Shown: positions 1-7,136, counted from the first letter of the stretch. The stretch is DNA of 56,951 nt from Patescibacteria group bacterium (GCA_023229665.1 JALNYW010000003.1:1-56951), one strand, 5' to 3'. Program-made: numbers and translations. The notes: generated from the letters alone by a model not told the origin.

Positions 1-141
1 ATCCCCGCACCACGGCGACCTGCGATGATTCCCGCATCTCGCCGACCTGCGATGATCCCCACATCACGCCGACCTGCGACGATCCCCGCATCTCGCCGAC
101 CTGCGACGAGTCCCACATCACGCCGACAATTACTGCCCCGT
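1..141. repeat. Terminal direct repeat, left copy (circular assembly overlap)
   Basis: Positions 16-141 are identical to 56826-56951, and 1-15 differ from 56811-56825 at four positions. This is what a circular or terminally redundant genome gives after assembly. It lies inside a 27-bp tandem repeat array, so the number of repeat units at the junction is uncertain and the mismatching 15 bases may come from another repeat unit or a variant genome. Confidence 0.85.
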
Positions 142-310
142 AAAGATACGCGACGGTGTTCTCGCGCAATTCCAAATAGATATTTTCGATGGATCGCTTG
201 AGGGTGATAGGCACCCCCGGGTCGGAGTAAATATGTACCGCCGTCGTCTTAGGGAAAGCATCCGGCAGCGCATCCCACTCGGCTTGATTCTTTACGATGA
301 TAGTTTTCAA
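1..310 (-). CDS. Nine-residue-repeat protein, 5' part (continues at 56951 across the circular junction)
   Basis: First part of a gene that continues at the other end of the window: the bases at 141 and 56951 are equivalent, and joining 310-142 to 56951-56158 gives an uninterrupted 320-codon frame. Translation probably starts at TTG 310-308, five bases after a GGAGGA site. The first ~65 residues are non-repetitive (starting LKTIIVKNQAEWDALPDAF), then SSQVG(E/V)M(W/R)(G/E/D) repeats begin. Only the join across positions 16-141 is exact; bases 1-15 differ from their counterparts at four places. The function is unknown; the repeat regularity suggests a solenoid or beta-helix fold (inference). Confidence 0.7.
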   Translation of the reverse strand, partial: MKTIIVKNQAEWDALPDAFPKTTAVHIYSDPGVPITLKRSIENIYLELRENTVAYLYGAVIVGVMWDSSQVGEMRGSSQVGVMWGSSQVGEMRESSQVAVVRG

Positions 311-332
311 TTATTCCTCCTATCGTGTACGG

Positions 333-473
333 TCATGGCGACACCGGCGGGGAGGGGAGGGGCTGTATTTGCTCGATCCCCATGTCCGCGCCGACCTCGC
401 ATTCGTCGCAAGTGCCGGGGCATCCTACCCAATCGTAACAGTCGATCCCTTCGTCCTCTACGGTGTCAGGCAT
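333..473 (-). CDS. Small Cys-containing hypothetical protein
   Basis: A 46-residue acidic product starting MPDTVEDEGIDCYDW with four cysteines (CYDWVGCPGTCDEC), possibly a small metal-binding protein. The ATG at 473 follows a purine-rich GGGAGGGAAG site. The same frame is open upstream to a GTG at 572, which would give 79 residues with an extra His/Cys-rich segment but has a poorer ribosome site. It lies just upstream of the repeat protein in the same leftward transcript. No family recognised. Confidence 0.45.
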   Translation of the reverse strand: MPDTVEDEGIDCYDWVGCPGTCDECEVGADMGIEQIQPLPSPPVSP

Positions 474-585
474 CTTCCCTCCCTTCGAGGTTCCGCAGAT
501 GGGGGTGTGACGGTGACAGGGCCGATCGTATTCCCTGTGCTTATGAATCCCCGCGTAAGTCGTGGGACTCACCGCCGGTATCGTC

Positions 586-789
586 CTACTCCCCGACCTC
601 GATCGCCTTGAACGCTTCCCACGCCCCGTCCTTGTCGATATTGTCGAGGTCGATCACGGGAGCGATCTCGTCCTCGGCCCGCGGCACGGCCTTCTCGCCC
701 TTGATGACCGCCTTGAGCAGCTTCTTCGCCTCGGGGGTCGTCGTCCGAAACACCTTGCCGTCCTGCACGAAATGAATGCCCTTCGCCAT
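586..789 (-). CDS. Small hypothetical phage protein
   Basis: A 67-residue product, MAKGIHFVQDGKVFRTTTPE at the start and acidic at the end. The ATG at 789 has a strong AAGGAGGAAATCAGT site upstream. No domain recognised. It follows the Acb2/Tad1-like gene by 29 bp. The frame is also open upstream to 1170, through the Acb2/Tad1-like gene in another register, so a longer read-through product is formally possible. Confidence 0.6.
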   Translation of the reverse strand: MAKGIHFVQDGKVFRTTTPEAKKLLKAVIKGEKAVPRAEDEIAPVIDLDNIDKDGAWEAFKAIEVGE

Positions 790-1170
790 ACTGATTTCCT
801 CCTTCGGATTTGGTGGTGCTACGACTTCGGTGCGATGTCGTTTTCGTTCCTTGCGATCGCGCTGTTCGCCCACATGACGACTTCCTCCAACTTCGTCAGC
901 GCGAGTGACTGCTCCCGACTCTTCGGCGTGAGCGCCAAGATCGTTGTCGCGAACGACTTCGCCTCGTCCCGAATCCTGACGTACCGCTCCTGTTGTGTGC
1001 CGAACGGCGGGTGATACGTGTACACCTTGTCCAGTTCCGTCCCCTGCGCCATCAATTTCCTCCTTCTCCTGCTCTAACGTGGCAGGCGCCGGTGTGTGGT
1101 ACGTAAAGATGCACGGACCTTTCTTGTTCTCGATCGGGTCGAAGCAACGGTTGCAGGAGGAGTGGGTCAT
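586..1170 (-). CDS. Long open frame with N-terminal Cys-rich segment, overlapping another gene
   Basis: The ATG at 1170 overlaps the TGA of the upstream HNH gene (ATGA). The first ~40 residues (MTHSSCNRCFDPIENKKGPC) look genuine, with a CxxC...C zinc-ribbon-like pattern. The frame then stays open through 819-1052, where a different frame encodes a conserved protein, and joins the 67-residue protein at 586-789. Either the N-terminal part is a short protein with a read-through tail, or a small gene has lost its stop. The middle third has no protein-like character. Confidence 0.3.
   Translation of the reverse strand: MTHSSCNRCFDPIENKKGPCIFTYHTPAPATLEQEKEEIDGAGDGTGQGVHVSPAVRHTTGAVRQDSGRGEVVRDNDLGAHAEESGAVTRADEVGGSRHVGEQRDRKERKRHRTEVVAPPNPKEEISMAKGIHFVQDGKVFRTTTPEAKKLLKAVIKGEKAVPRAEDEIAPVIDLDNIDKDGAWEAFKAIEVGE
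819..1052 (-). CDS. Acb2/Tad1-family cyclic-nucleotide sponge candidate (anti-CBASS / anti-Thoeris)
   Basis: A 77-residue helical protein. The family hallmark is at residues ~43-70: SREQSLALTKLEEVVMWANS followed by AIARNEND. Earlier come YHPPFGTQQERYVRIRDEAK and an ALTP segment before SREQ. Family knowledge: small phage Acb2 and Tad1 proteins share this helical hairpin, oligomerise and sequester signalling nucleotides made by CBASS or Thoeris, blocking effector activation. Start chosen at ATG 1052, after AAGGAGGAAATTG. It lies among small accessory genes, as is usual for anti-defence genes. The ligand cannot be read from the sequence. A structural or regulatory role is the alternative, but the motif match is strong. 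Confidence 0.8.
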   Translation of the reverse strand: MAQGTELDKVYTYHPPFGTQQERYVRIRDEAKSFATTILALTPKSREQSLALTKLEEVVMWANSAIARNENDIAPKS

Positions 1171-1829
1171 AAGAGATACCCCATCTCTTGCATGAATTGG
1201 ATCGGGTCTTTATTGCACTTCCTGTTGTTGCATCTCTGACACAGCAACTGGATATTGGAAATATAATTCGTTCCCTTCTGCCCTCCTTCTCTCGGCTTCA
1301 GCGGGACGATATGGTCTTTGTGGTATCCGCTGCCCAACTTACCTTTACAAGCCGCACAGCGTCCCTTTTGGAACTTATAAAGCGCGACCACCTCTTCGGC
1401 AGTATGACTTCCTTTCGCGTCCATTTTTCGTCCGTAATAGGAGTGCCAGTATGCCCTGCATAGTTCAATATTGGCGGCCCTCCATTCTGCCGCGACCCTT
1501 CTCTTTCTCTCCTGATTCCTTTCCTCCCACGCCTTGCTGGCCGCATAAGCCTTTTCTCTGTTCGCCTCAACGTATTTCTTCTGGTAGGCTCTCACCTTCT
1601 CCCGATTCGCATCTCTCCACATTTTACTTGCCGCCTTACACTTTTCCTTGTTGTCTTTTTCCCATTCGGTGTTGCGTTTCCTTATCGACTCTTTGTTTAT
1701 GCCGTAGTATCCTAATTGGTATTCGTGTTTGCATTTTTTGCACCAATAATCAAGGCCGTCTATTGCCTTGCTCCTTTTGTGGAACTCTAACGACGGCTTT
1801 GTAATGTTGCATTTAGTACAACACTTCAT
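1167..1829 (-). CDS. HNH homing-type endonuclease, copy 1
   Basis: A 220-residue protein. An N-terminal CxxC...CxxC zinc-ribbon (residues ~3-35) precedes basic helical repeats rich in NREK and W(R/E)xAN motifs, then a Cys4 HNH domain: CAACKGKL, GYHKDHIVPLKPREGG, NIQLLCQRCNNRK. It ends with DPIQFMQEMGYLL, shared with three other HNH genes here. The ATG overlaps the TAA of the helicase gene (TAATG) and the TGA overlaps the next ATG. The region is clearly richer in A+T than its surroundings, consistent with transfer by homing. It has no upstream structured RNA, unlike copies 3 and 4. Confidence 0.9.
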   Translation of the reverse strand: MKCCTKCNITKPSLEFHKRSKAIDGLDYWCKKCKHEYQLGYYGINKESIRKRNTEWEKDNKEKCKAASKMWRDANREKVRAYQKKYVEANREKAYAASKAWEERNQERKRRVAAEWRAANIELCRAYWHSYYGRKMDAKGSHTAEEVVALYKFQKGRCAACKGKLGSGYHKDHIVPLKPREGGQKGTNYISNIQLLCQRCNNRKCNKDPIQFMQEMGYLL

Positions 1830-3100
1830 TATCGTTCTGGCTCCAATTCGTCGCTGTTCACATTTACCGCCATATAAGCAGTCCACTCTCTGCCCATTAT
1901 TACTTTTATTATACCTGTTTGCCCCGCCCTGTTCTTGGCAAGCCTAAGTTCACCCTTAGATGGAATTATCTCAATGCCAACATCGCAAGCATGTGAGACT
2001 TCCGAGGCATACCGAAAATTAAGCATTCCCTTGCCTTGTTCGCTTACTGCGGCATTACTCTGTTGGCTCACCGCTATTACACAAGTATCTACGTCTGCTG
2101 CCAAGTTCTGCAACTCCATTGCGATTAAGGCCATGCGCTCATTTACGTTCTGTATTCCTCTTACCTGTACGTTCTGGATAAAGTCAATAACGCAAACGTC
2201 CAACTTTCCATACGTCGCCTTGATGCCTCGCGCTCGCCGGCAGATGTCGTAAAGTTCGATTTCTTGGCGAAAGGTATGCAACGGCATCTCGGCAAGAAGC
2301 CCCACGGCCCCCTCAACCATGATCTCCTCGCGCTCGGTGAGCCTGCCCCGGAATATCCTATTGGATGCGATTCCCAAATAGGCCCCTGCAAGTCGTGCGA
2401 AAAGCCACCGTTTCGGGATCTCGGCCGAAAAGTAGGCCGCCCTGCCGCCCCACAATAGGGTCTGGACGACGCATTGGACCGCCAGGAGCGTCTTTCCTCC
2501 CGAGGTAGGTCCTCCTATGGCCCAAAGGAAAGAGGGCACCAGGCCGAACGTGGCGCGGTCCAGTGCCCTAATTCCGGTCGGGGGTCCGAGGGATTCCATC
2601 TTCGCGTTCCTGCGGATCATCGCCATGAACTCCTCGGCCTGATCCGGGGTGATCCTGCCGTCCTCTGCGGCCCCTCCGATCTCGCGAACCGTTCCCAAGA
2701 AGTCCCTGACCGCCGATACACCCCCTTCTCGGACCAATTCCTGAATCCGGCGCTTCGTCCTGCGCTCCTTGAGCGATGCCACGGCCTCCATGATCGACGT
2801 AGGCGGGATGACGATCGGGTTCGGCCTCGCGATCAGGTCCGACATCGTGGCCCAGGAATCGACCCTCCCGCGGCGGGCAAGGGCTTCGCCTACGGCGCCG
2901 GGGTCAACTGCGCTGCCGGCGACTCGCACGTCGAGAATCGCGTTGAAAATGTCGCGGTTATCGATGGAAATGAAGTCCTCGGGCGACATGATCGAGACGA
3001 TCCGCTCGGCCTCGCTGGCGCTTCGCATGGCGGCATCAAGCAAAGCGGCCTCGACTTCGAGGAAATTCCTGGATTCGACGATGGGGGCGGGGGTCGTCAC
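1829..3100 (-). CDS. Replicative DnaB-type helicase
   Basis: A 423-residue helicase of the DnaB/RecA-fold family that unwinds DNA at the phage fork. The N-terminal ~110 residues resemble the DnaB N domain. Walker A is GGPTSGGKTLLAV (residues ~191-203). A Walker B-like VCVIDFIQN is at ~302-310, and VSQQS at ~343-347 corresponds to the sensor/H3 region. It overlaps the initiator gene by ATGA (3097-3100), so the two are probably translationally coupled, initiator first. The 3' third (about 1830-2200) is A+T-richer than the rest, next to the HNH gene. Confidence 0.88.
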   Translation of the reverse strand: MTTPAPIVESRNFLEVEAALLDAAMRSASEAERIVSIMSPEDFISIDNRDIFNAILDVRVAGSAVDPGAVGEALARRGRVDSWATMSDLIARPNPIVIPPTSIMEAVASLKERRTKRRIQELVREGGVSAVRDFLGTVREIGGAAEDGRITPDQAEEFMAMIRRNAKMESLGPPTGIRALDRATFGLVPSFLWAIGGPTSGGKTLLAVQCVVQTLLWGGRAAYFSAEIPKRWLFARLAGAYLGIASNRIFRGRLTEREEIMVEGAVGLLAEMPLHTFRQEIELYDICRRARGIKATYGKLDVCVIDFIQNVQVRGIQNVNERMALIAMELQNLAADVDTCVIAVSQQSNAAVSEQGKGMLNFRYASEVSHACDVGIEIIPSKGELRLAKNRAGQTGIIKVIMGREWTAYMAVNVNSDELEPER

Positions 3101-3879
3101 CGCAGTTCCTCCAACTCTCTCCCCGCGGTATCCGTCCCTCGCGGCCCCCTGCCGCTACCGTCCGGCGGCGCGTTCAAATACGACTCGAATTTCGTCCCGA
3201 ACAGTGTTTCCGGGCGAAGATATTCCTCCATGCTGGCATTGCCCGTCCACTTCGCAACCTGGTGGTCGATCACCTTTCGGAACTCTTCGATGCCGAATCC
3301 TTCCTTCCACCTTGCCGCGATGTGCCGCCTCGTTGCGCGTGACGTAGCGGAGAATTTCTTCCCCGTCTTTTCGTTCAAGTATTCGATGATGTCCTTGGCC
3401 GGAATGATGTCCTCAAGTTCGCGCTCGTCCTGCTTCGGCGACACCTTCTCCTTCGGTGCCTTCTTTGACGCCTTCGCGTCCATCGGGATCTCGTAGTATT
3501 CCGCGAATTCTTGGACGATGGAGAGCTTGGGCAGGGTCCGCAGCGTGTTGGCGATGCCGCATACCTGCTTGGAGTTGGAGGGTACAAAACTCGGTTCGTT
3601 GCGAAGCCCCTTGACGATCCAGATGACGGGACGTTCATAGCGTACCCAACCGGCGGCGATCAGGGCGTCCAGCCCTGCGTCGATGTCGGACGGCTCCGAG
3701 GTCTTCATGCGCTCGTACAGCGTCGTCTGGTAGAAGGTGAAGATGCACGGAAAATTGCAGTCCCTTGATGTCCTGAGATTAAAGAATACGAGTTGCGTCA
3801 CGGGGTCGAACGATTGGAATTCCGGGTCATCCCAAATGCACGAATAGATGGACCGATACTGTCCCTTTTCAGGAGGCAT
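3097..3879 (-). CDS. Replication initiation / helicase-loader protein
   Basis: A 260-residue protein. An N-terminal winged-helix-like half (residues 1-110, starting MPPEKGQYRSIYSCIWDDPE) is joined by a charged linker to a C-terminal domain: DIIEYLNEKTGKKF, then RHIAARWKEGFGIEEFRKVI, and the signature YLRPETLFGTKFESYLN (~215-240). That C-terminal pattern is the conserved phage replication-protein domain found next to DnaB helicases (lambda O/DnaD-like loaders). It presumably recognises the origin and recruits the helicase. The ATG overlaps the stop of the 41-residue gene upstream. Confidence 0.8.
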   Translation of the reverse strand: MPPEKGQYRSIYSCIWDDPEFQSFDPVTQLVFFNLRTSRDCNFPCIFTFYQTTLYERMKTSEPSDIDAGLDALIAAGWVRYERPVIWIVKGLRNEPSFVPSNSKQVCGIANTLRTLPKLSIVQEFAEYYEIPMDAKASKKAPKEKVSPKQDERELEDIIPAKDIIEYLNEKTGKKFSATSRATRRHIAARWKEGFGIEEFRKVIDHQVAKWTGNASMEEYLRPETLFGTKFESYLNAPPDGSGRGPRGTDTAGRELEELR

Positions 3880-4004
3880 CAGGTGATCTCCGGGGGAAAG
3901 AAAATGTGCGCGGGCTTCAGGAGCGGAGGGTGCGGCCCCACACTCTTGAAAGGGAACCGGGAGGTTTCCTGCTGCCCACGCACAACCGGGGAATCGTATT
4001 TCAT
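3879..4004 (-). CDS. Small leader protein of the replication operon
   Basis: A 41-residue basic, proline-rich peptide starting MKYDSPVVRGQQETSRFPFK. The ATG at 4004 has a GGGAG site, and the TGA overlaps the initiator ATG, suggesting translational coupling. It is the first gene after the promoter at 4038-4065. No homolog recognised; it may act mainly as a coupling leader. Confidence 0.5.
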   Translation of the reverse strand: MKYDSPVVRGQQETSRFPFKSVGPHPPLLKPAHIFFPPEIT

Positions 4005-4037
4005 TTTTGCTCCCGCACGAGCGTCTATTGGAACTCT

Positions 4038-4065
4038 ATGGTATGCGATGCGATGAGGATGTCAA
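4038..4065 (-). promoter_or_regulatory. Candidate promoter of the replication operon
   Basis: Reading leftward: TTGACA at 4065-4060, a 16-bp spacer and TACCAT at 4043-4038. The same -35, spacer and -10 occur in the promoter at 18204-18231. It sits in a short intergenic gap 35-60 bp upstream of the first start codon. Sigma70-like assignment is by pattern only. Confidence 0.55.
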
Positions 4066-4074
4066 GGTGAATCG

Positions 4075-4821
4075 TCATCGGCCGGCGGCGCGTAATGCCT
4101 GCTCGGTCCACGCACGGATTCCCGGAAGATTGAACATCTCCTTCGTCGCCCCGAGCAACTTGCCGACCTCTATCGAAATCTGCACGGCGCCCGTCGTTTT
4201 CTCTTCGTCCGCGTCCTTCACGGTGAAGGATATCTTCCCGTCCACGGCGGCCTGAAGCAACGCCTTCGGGTCGATCACCTTGTACTTCCACGCGGGGACG
4301 AAGTTGCTCCCCGCCAGTTCCTCCTTCACGGTCGGCAGCGACACCTGCGGGACTTGGATCGGCGCGGCGAGAACCTGCTCCGCAAGGGCCGCGTGGCCCT
4401 GCTGTTCGAGGACTGCGGCGCGTTCTACCTGGCGCGTCTCGGCCTTCTTGCGTTCCTCCTCTTGCGCCAAGCGTTCGCGCTCACGGCGGATGTCCTCCTG
4501 GACGGCGTTGTACCCCTCCATCTCGCGCTTGATGATCCCCTTCGCTTCCGTGACGGGCTTGAGCGCATCGGCCTTGGCTTGCGTGGCCGCCTTGTGCGCG
4601 GCGTTCGCGGCCTTGCAGATGGGGTCGAACGTGGCGGATATCTTCTTTTCAAGTTGGTGACAGCACAGGAATAGTTCGTTCGCCTTGGCGAGCGTGTCCG
4701 AATCCTCCACCTTCAGGGCGCGGGCCTGATCGGGAAGGGTAAGGGCTTCATCAGCGGCCTGATTGGCGACTTCGATCTGCTGCTCCGTTGCGGCTTCTCC
4801 GAGGACAAGTTTGCGGGTCAT
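4075..4821 (-). CDS. Phage coiled-coil protein of unknown function
   Basis: A 248-residue protein with a long charged coiled coil at residues ~45-150 (REMEGYNAVQEDIRRERERL and EEERKKAETRQVERAA) and a compact C-terminal domain (WKYKVIDPKALLQAAVDGKI onward). Similar coiled-coil proteins commonly accompany phage recombination and single-strand annealing genes. Here it lies between the replication and exonuclease genes. Start at ATG 4821 after GGAGACGT. No catalytic motif seen. Confidence 0.65.
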   Translation of the reverse strand: MTRKLVLGEAATEQQIEVANQAADEALTLPDQARALKVEDSDTLAKANELFLCCHQLEKKISATFDPICKAANAAHKAATQAKADALKPVTEAKGIIKREMEGYNAVQEDIRRERERLAQEEERKKAETRQVERAAVLEQQGHAALAEQVLAAPIQVPQVSLPTVKEELAGSNFVPAWKYKVIDPKALLQAAVDGKISFTVKDADEEKTTGAVQISIEVGKLLGATKEMFNLPGIRAWTEQALRAAGR

Positions 4822-4861
4822 CACGTCTCCTATTCGTTTGCCTGATTGTGTGCCGTCTTCT

Positions 4862-5545
4862 TCACAGCAGATACCCCATCTCCTGCATGAACTGAATCGG
4901 GTCTTTACTCCATTTTTTTCGGTTACACGTAGGGCAAAGTAATTGAACGTTTTTGTCTTCGTTCTTGCCGCCTTTGGCTATAGGGACCACGTGGTCAAGG
5001 TGGTAGCCAGTCTTCCGCAGATCGGCTTTGCAGACGGGGCATTTGCCCTTCTGTAGCATGAGCAACTTCTGGATTATGCCCTTGGATAACTTCCCTCCGT
5101 TCGCTTTCTTGCGGGCGCGATGATTTTGAGTGGCAATGTTCTTTTTATCTTTATTCTTTAGCCTGTATCTTTCCTGAATCTCCCTGTACTCTGCTGGATG
5201 AGATTTGTACCATGCAGTAAACCATGATTTTGCTTTCTCTTTATTTGCTATGCGGTATGCAGAAGTATTGGCCTTGCTCCTCTCTGGGTTATCCTCTCTC
5301 CACTTTGCGCTCCTGGCTTTTATTGTCTCTCTATTCGCTGCGTAATAATTCGAGCTGTAAGTTTTGGCTTTCTCAACAAGTTCGTCACGTGAACAGGTAT
5401 TTTTGTGTTTGTAGTTTCTGGATATGCCAATGCCTCTGCATTTTATTGAACAATATTTATATTCCCTGCTCCCTTTATTCTTCCTTACCGTGACGCCACC
5501 GCAAATACAACATACATATTCCCTATACATTGTCTGCCTAAGCAT
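4862..5545 (-). CDS. HNH homing-type endonuclease, copy 2
   Basis: A 227-residue protein with an N-terminal zinc-ribbon (CCICGG...CSIKC), helical repeats (NRETIKARSAKWREDNPE and related) and a Cys4 HNH core: CPVCKADLRKTGYHLDHVVP, then NVQLLCPTCNRKK. The tail KDPIQFMQEMGYLL is shared with the other copies. The ATG lies inside the end of the nuclease gene upstream (overlap 5538-5545), so it is co-transcribed. It is A+T-richer than flanking genes. Likely a selfish homing nuclease cutting phages that lack it at this locus. Confidence 0.9.
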   Translation of the reverse strand: MLRQTMYREYVCCICGGVTVRKNKGSREYKYCSIKCRGIGISRNYKHKNTCSRDELVEKAKTYSSNYYAANRETIKARSAKWREDNPERSKANTSAYRIANKEKAKSWFTAWYKSHPAEYREIQERYRLKNKDKKNIATQNHRARKKANGGKLSKGIIQKLLMLQKGKCPVCKADLRKTGYHLDHVVPIAKGGKNEDKNVQLLCPTCNRKKWSKDPIQFMQEMGYLL

Positions 5546-6191
5546 TACTTGACTTCCATCTGTTTATTTGAAGTGCCGCCAAGAAGACGGACCGCAAGGA
5601 ATACATATTGTCCGCGCTGACATGTTCTATTCGTGGATTCCCCCCATCGCCATCCAAGTACACGATGCAACCCTCTGGATACACATTGTCAAGACCCACG
5701 ACAGAGTTGCCTATGAGTTCCCCGTATGCAGAAACCTGTACTTTATCGCCGGATCGCTTCTCTCCGCTTTTGAGGTCGCAAACGGTGAATCTCCCGTCGA
5801 TTAGCCCAGGGAGGTCTGGCGTTCCTGCGAACCGCCATGAGTTATGCCACATTGGTACTTCTGCTAACTGGACCACGGACTTGAAAGATGTTATTTTTAC
5901 GAACTTCTTGTAGCTCTCAAGATACGCCGCGATCCCCTCGCCCAAGGTACTCTCGTCTAGCGTCCCATGCTCGAACCACGCGATCGCTTGGTGGACCCAT
6001 GTGCCGACCTGCATCTTGAAATCCGCGTCCGAATTGCGCGGCCCGTACTGCTGAATCCCCTCGGCCTTGAGGATGCCCGTCACCGACGAAAGAATCTCGC
6101 CACCCTTGAGTCGGTACGTGTGCGTCTCTTCATCGAACGTAAGTTCGGCGTGATGCGGCTGAAAAACAATCGTGTCGGGGATGGAGATCAA
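5538..6191 (-). CDS. PD-(D/E)XK exonuclease (RecB/Cas4-like)
   Basis: A 217-residue nuclease of the PD-(D/E)XK superfamily. FAGTPDLPGLIDGRFTVCDL followed by KSG (residues ~122-145) provides the PD...DxK catalytic set, HQAIAWFEHG (~68-77) matches the upstream His motif and QVSAYG (~153-158) the QxxxY-type motif. Paired with the RecT/Bet annealase at 8212-9192, it would supply 5'-3' resection for phage recombination. It starts at TTG 6191, whose TTGA overlaps the stop of the mini-frame at 6188-6286. Its downstream half is somewhat A+T-richer, next to the HNH gene. Confidence 0.82.
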   Translation of the reverse strand: MISIPDTIVFQPHHAELTFDEETHTYRLKGGEILSSVTGILKAEGIQQYGPRNSDADFKMQVGTWVHQAIAWFEHGTLDESTLGEGIAAYLESYKKFVKITSFKSVVQLAEVPMWHNSWRFAGTPDLPGLIDGRFTVCDLKSGEKRSGDKVQVSAYGELIGNSVVGLDNVYPEGCIVYLDGDGGNPRIEHVSADNMYSLRSVFLAALQINRWKSSNA

Positions 6192-6286
6192 AGTAAAAGC
6201 CCCCGGAGATCGTCGCGCCCGGACCAGGGGCTACCCACCCGACAACCTCCCTGTAGTGAATTTCTCCGGGGGCAGGGGAATATCAT
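6188..6286 (-). CDS. 32-codon coupled mini-frame within a strong hairpin
   Basis: ATG 6286 overlaps the TGA of the upstream ribbon-helix-helix gene, and its TGA overlaps the TTG start of the exonuclease. The peptide (MIFPCPRRNSLQGGCRVGSP...) looks like no known protein, and nearly all of it lies inside the hairpin at 6199-6273. It may serve translational coupling rather than make a functional peptide. Confidence 0.35.
   Translation of the reverse strand: MIFPCPRRNSLQGGCRVGSPWSGRDDLRGLLL
6199..6273 (-). promoter_or_regulatory. Strong stem-loop ahead of the exonuclease start
   Basis: GCCCCCGGAGA (6273-6263) pairs perfectly with TCTCCGGGGGC (6209-6199), an 11-bp stem enclosing 53 nt that can form further short helices (CAGGG/CCCTG and GTCG/CGAC, which would cross). 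The 3' strand ends eight bases before the exonuclease TTG start and supplies its only purine-rich ribosome site (GGGGG). It is probably a translation control element; not matched to a known riboswitch. Confidence 0.5.
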
Positions 6287-6462
6287 GTTGCGGCCTCCTT
6301 ATCTCGCTTCAATTTCTCCATCGCCGCCTCGCGCAAGAAGTGGGAAATCGCGATGCCCTGCTTCGCACACCATCGGGCGATGGATCTGTATTCCGCATCG
6401 TAAAAGTTCACGCTATGCGTCCAGTTCTTGCGAAGTTCTTCGGCTATGCGCGGGCGGCCCAT
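6283..6462 (-). CDS. Small ribbon-helix-helix-like DNA-binding protein
   Basis: A 59-residue basic protein, MGRPRIAEELRKNWTHSVNF then YDAEYRSIARWCAKQGIAIS and a terminal helix. A short strand followed by two helices is the Arc/MetJ (RHH) layout seen in small phage repressors. The ATG at 6462 overlaps the TAA of HNH copy 3, and the TGA overlaps the next ATG. It could regulate one of the minus-strand promoters; no target can be assigned. Confidence 0.55.
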   Translation of the reverse strand: MGRPRIAEELRKNWTHSVNFYDAEYRSIARWCAKQGIAISHFLREAAMEKLKRDKEAAT

Positions 6463-7136
6463 TAGAGTAAATACCCCATCTCTTGCATGAACTGGATCGG
6501 GTTCTTGTTAAATTTCTTCAGGTTGCAGGTAGGACATGTCAGTTGCATATTGGCATCCTCGTGCTTCCCGGCAGGTTCACCCGTGCGCGGTTTCAGTGGG
6601 ACTATGTGGTCAAGATGGTAGCCGGTTTCCTTGAGGTCGGCCTTGCAGACAGGACATCTTCCTTTCTGTACCTTCCACAACTTCTGAATGATGTCCTTGG
6701 AGAGTTTTCCGCCTTTATTTTCCAATGCGATCCGATCGTACTTTCTTATGCGTCTTTCCTCGCGATGTTCTTCGCGGTATCTTTTAACTTTTTCAGGGTT
6801 AGATTTTGCGTACTCCCTTGCCCGTGCCCTGTACTTCTCTGGATCGGAGGCGTACATATTTCTCCGATACTCCGCCATCGCCTCTTTTCGTTTTAGATTG
6901 TACGCGGAGCAAGTAGCCAACATTCTTTCCCTATTGGCGGCTCTCCACGCCAAGGTTATTGCCTTGTCTTTGTCGGGATTGTTTTTACGCCACGCCCTGC
7001 ACTTTTCCCTCTCTTGTTCAAGGTGTTCGGAGCGATACTTTTTGCTGTATGCCTTGATCTTGTCTGGGTTGTTGGCCTTCCATTTTCTGCACCGTTCTCT
7101 TTCGCGTTCCCTTCTCTCTTCTGGCGTCATAGCCAT
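6462..7136 (-). CDS. HNH homing-type endonuclease, copy 3 (RNA-associated)
   Basis: A 224-residue protein. Basic helical repeats at ~1-125 (MAMTPEERRERERERCRKWK, then repeated ANPDK/NREK units) precede a Cys4 HNH core: CPVCKADLKETGYHLDHIVP, NMQLTCPTCNLKK, and the tail NPIQFMQEMGYLL. It lacks the N-terminal zinc-ribbon of copies 1 and 2. The chosen start is ATG 7136, whose GGAGG ribosome site lies inside the last helix of the structured RNA at 7137-7269. The open frame extends upstream through the RNA, but that part is not protein-like. Confidence 0.9.
   Translation of the reverse strand: MAMTPEERRERERERCRKWKANNPDKIKAYSKKYRSEHLEQEREKCRAWRKNNPDKDKAITLAWRAANRERMLATCSAYNLKRKEAMAEYRRNMYASDPEKYRARAREYAKSNPEKVKRYREEHREERRIRKYDRIALENKGGKLSKDIIQKLWKVQKGRCPVCKADLKETGYHLDHIVPLKPRTGEPAGKHEDANMQLTCPTCNLKKFNKNPIQFMQEMGYLL

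Noticed and set aside
6181..6275. Plus-strand riboswitch resembling guanidine-III
   Set aside because: Genes here are on the minus strand and the needed pseudoknot pairs are absent.
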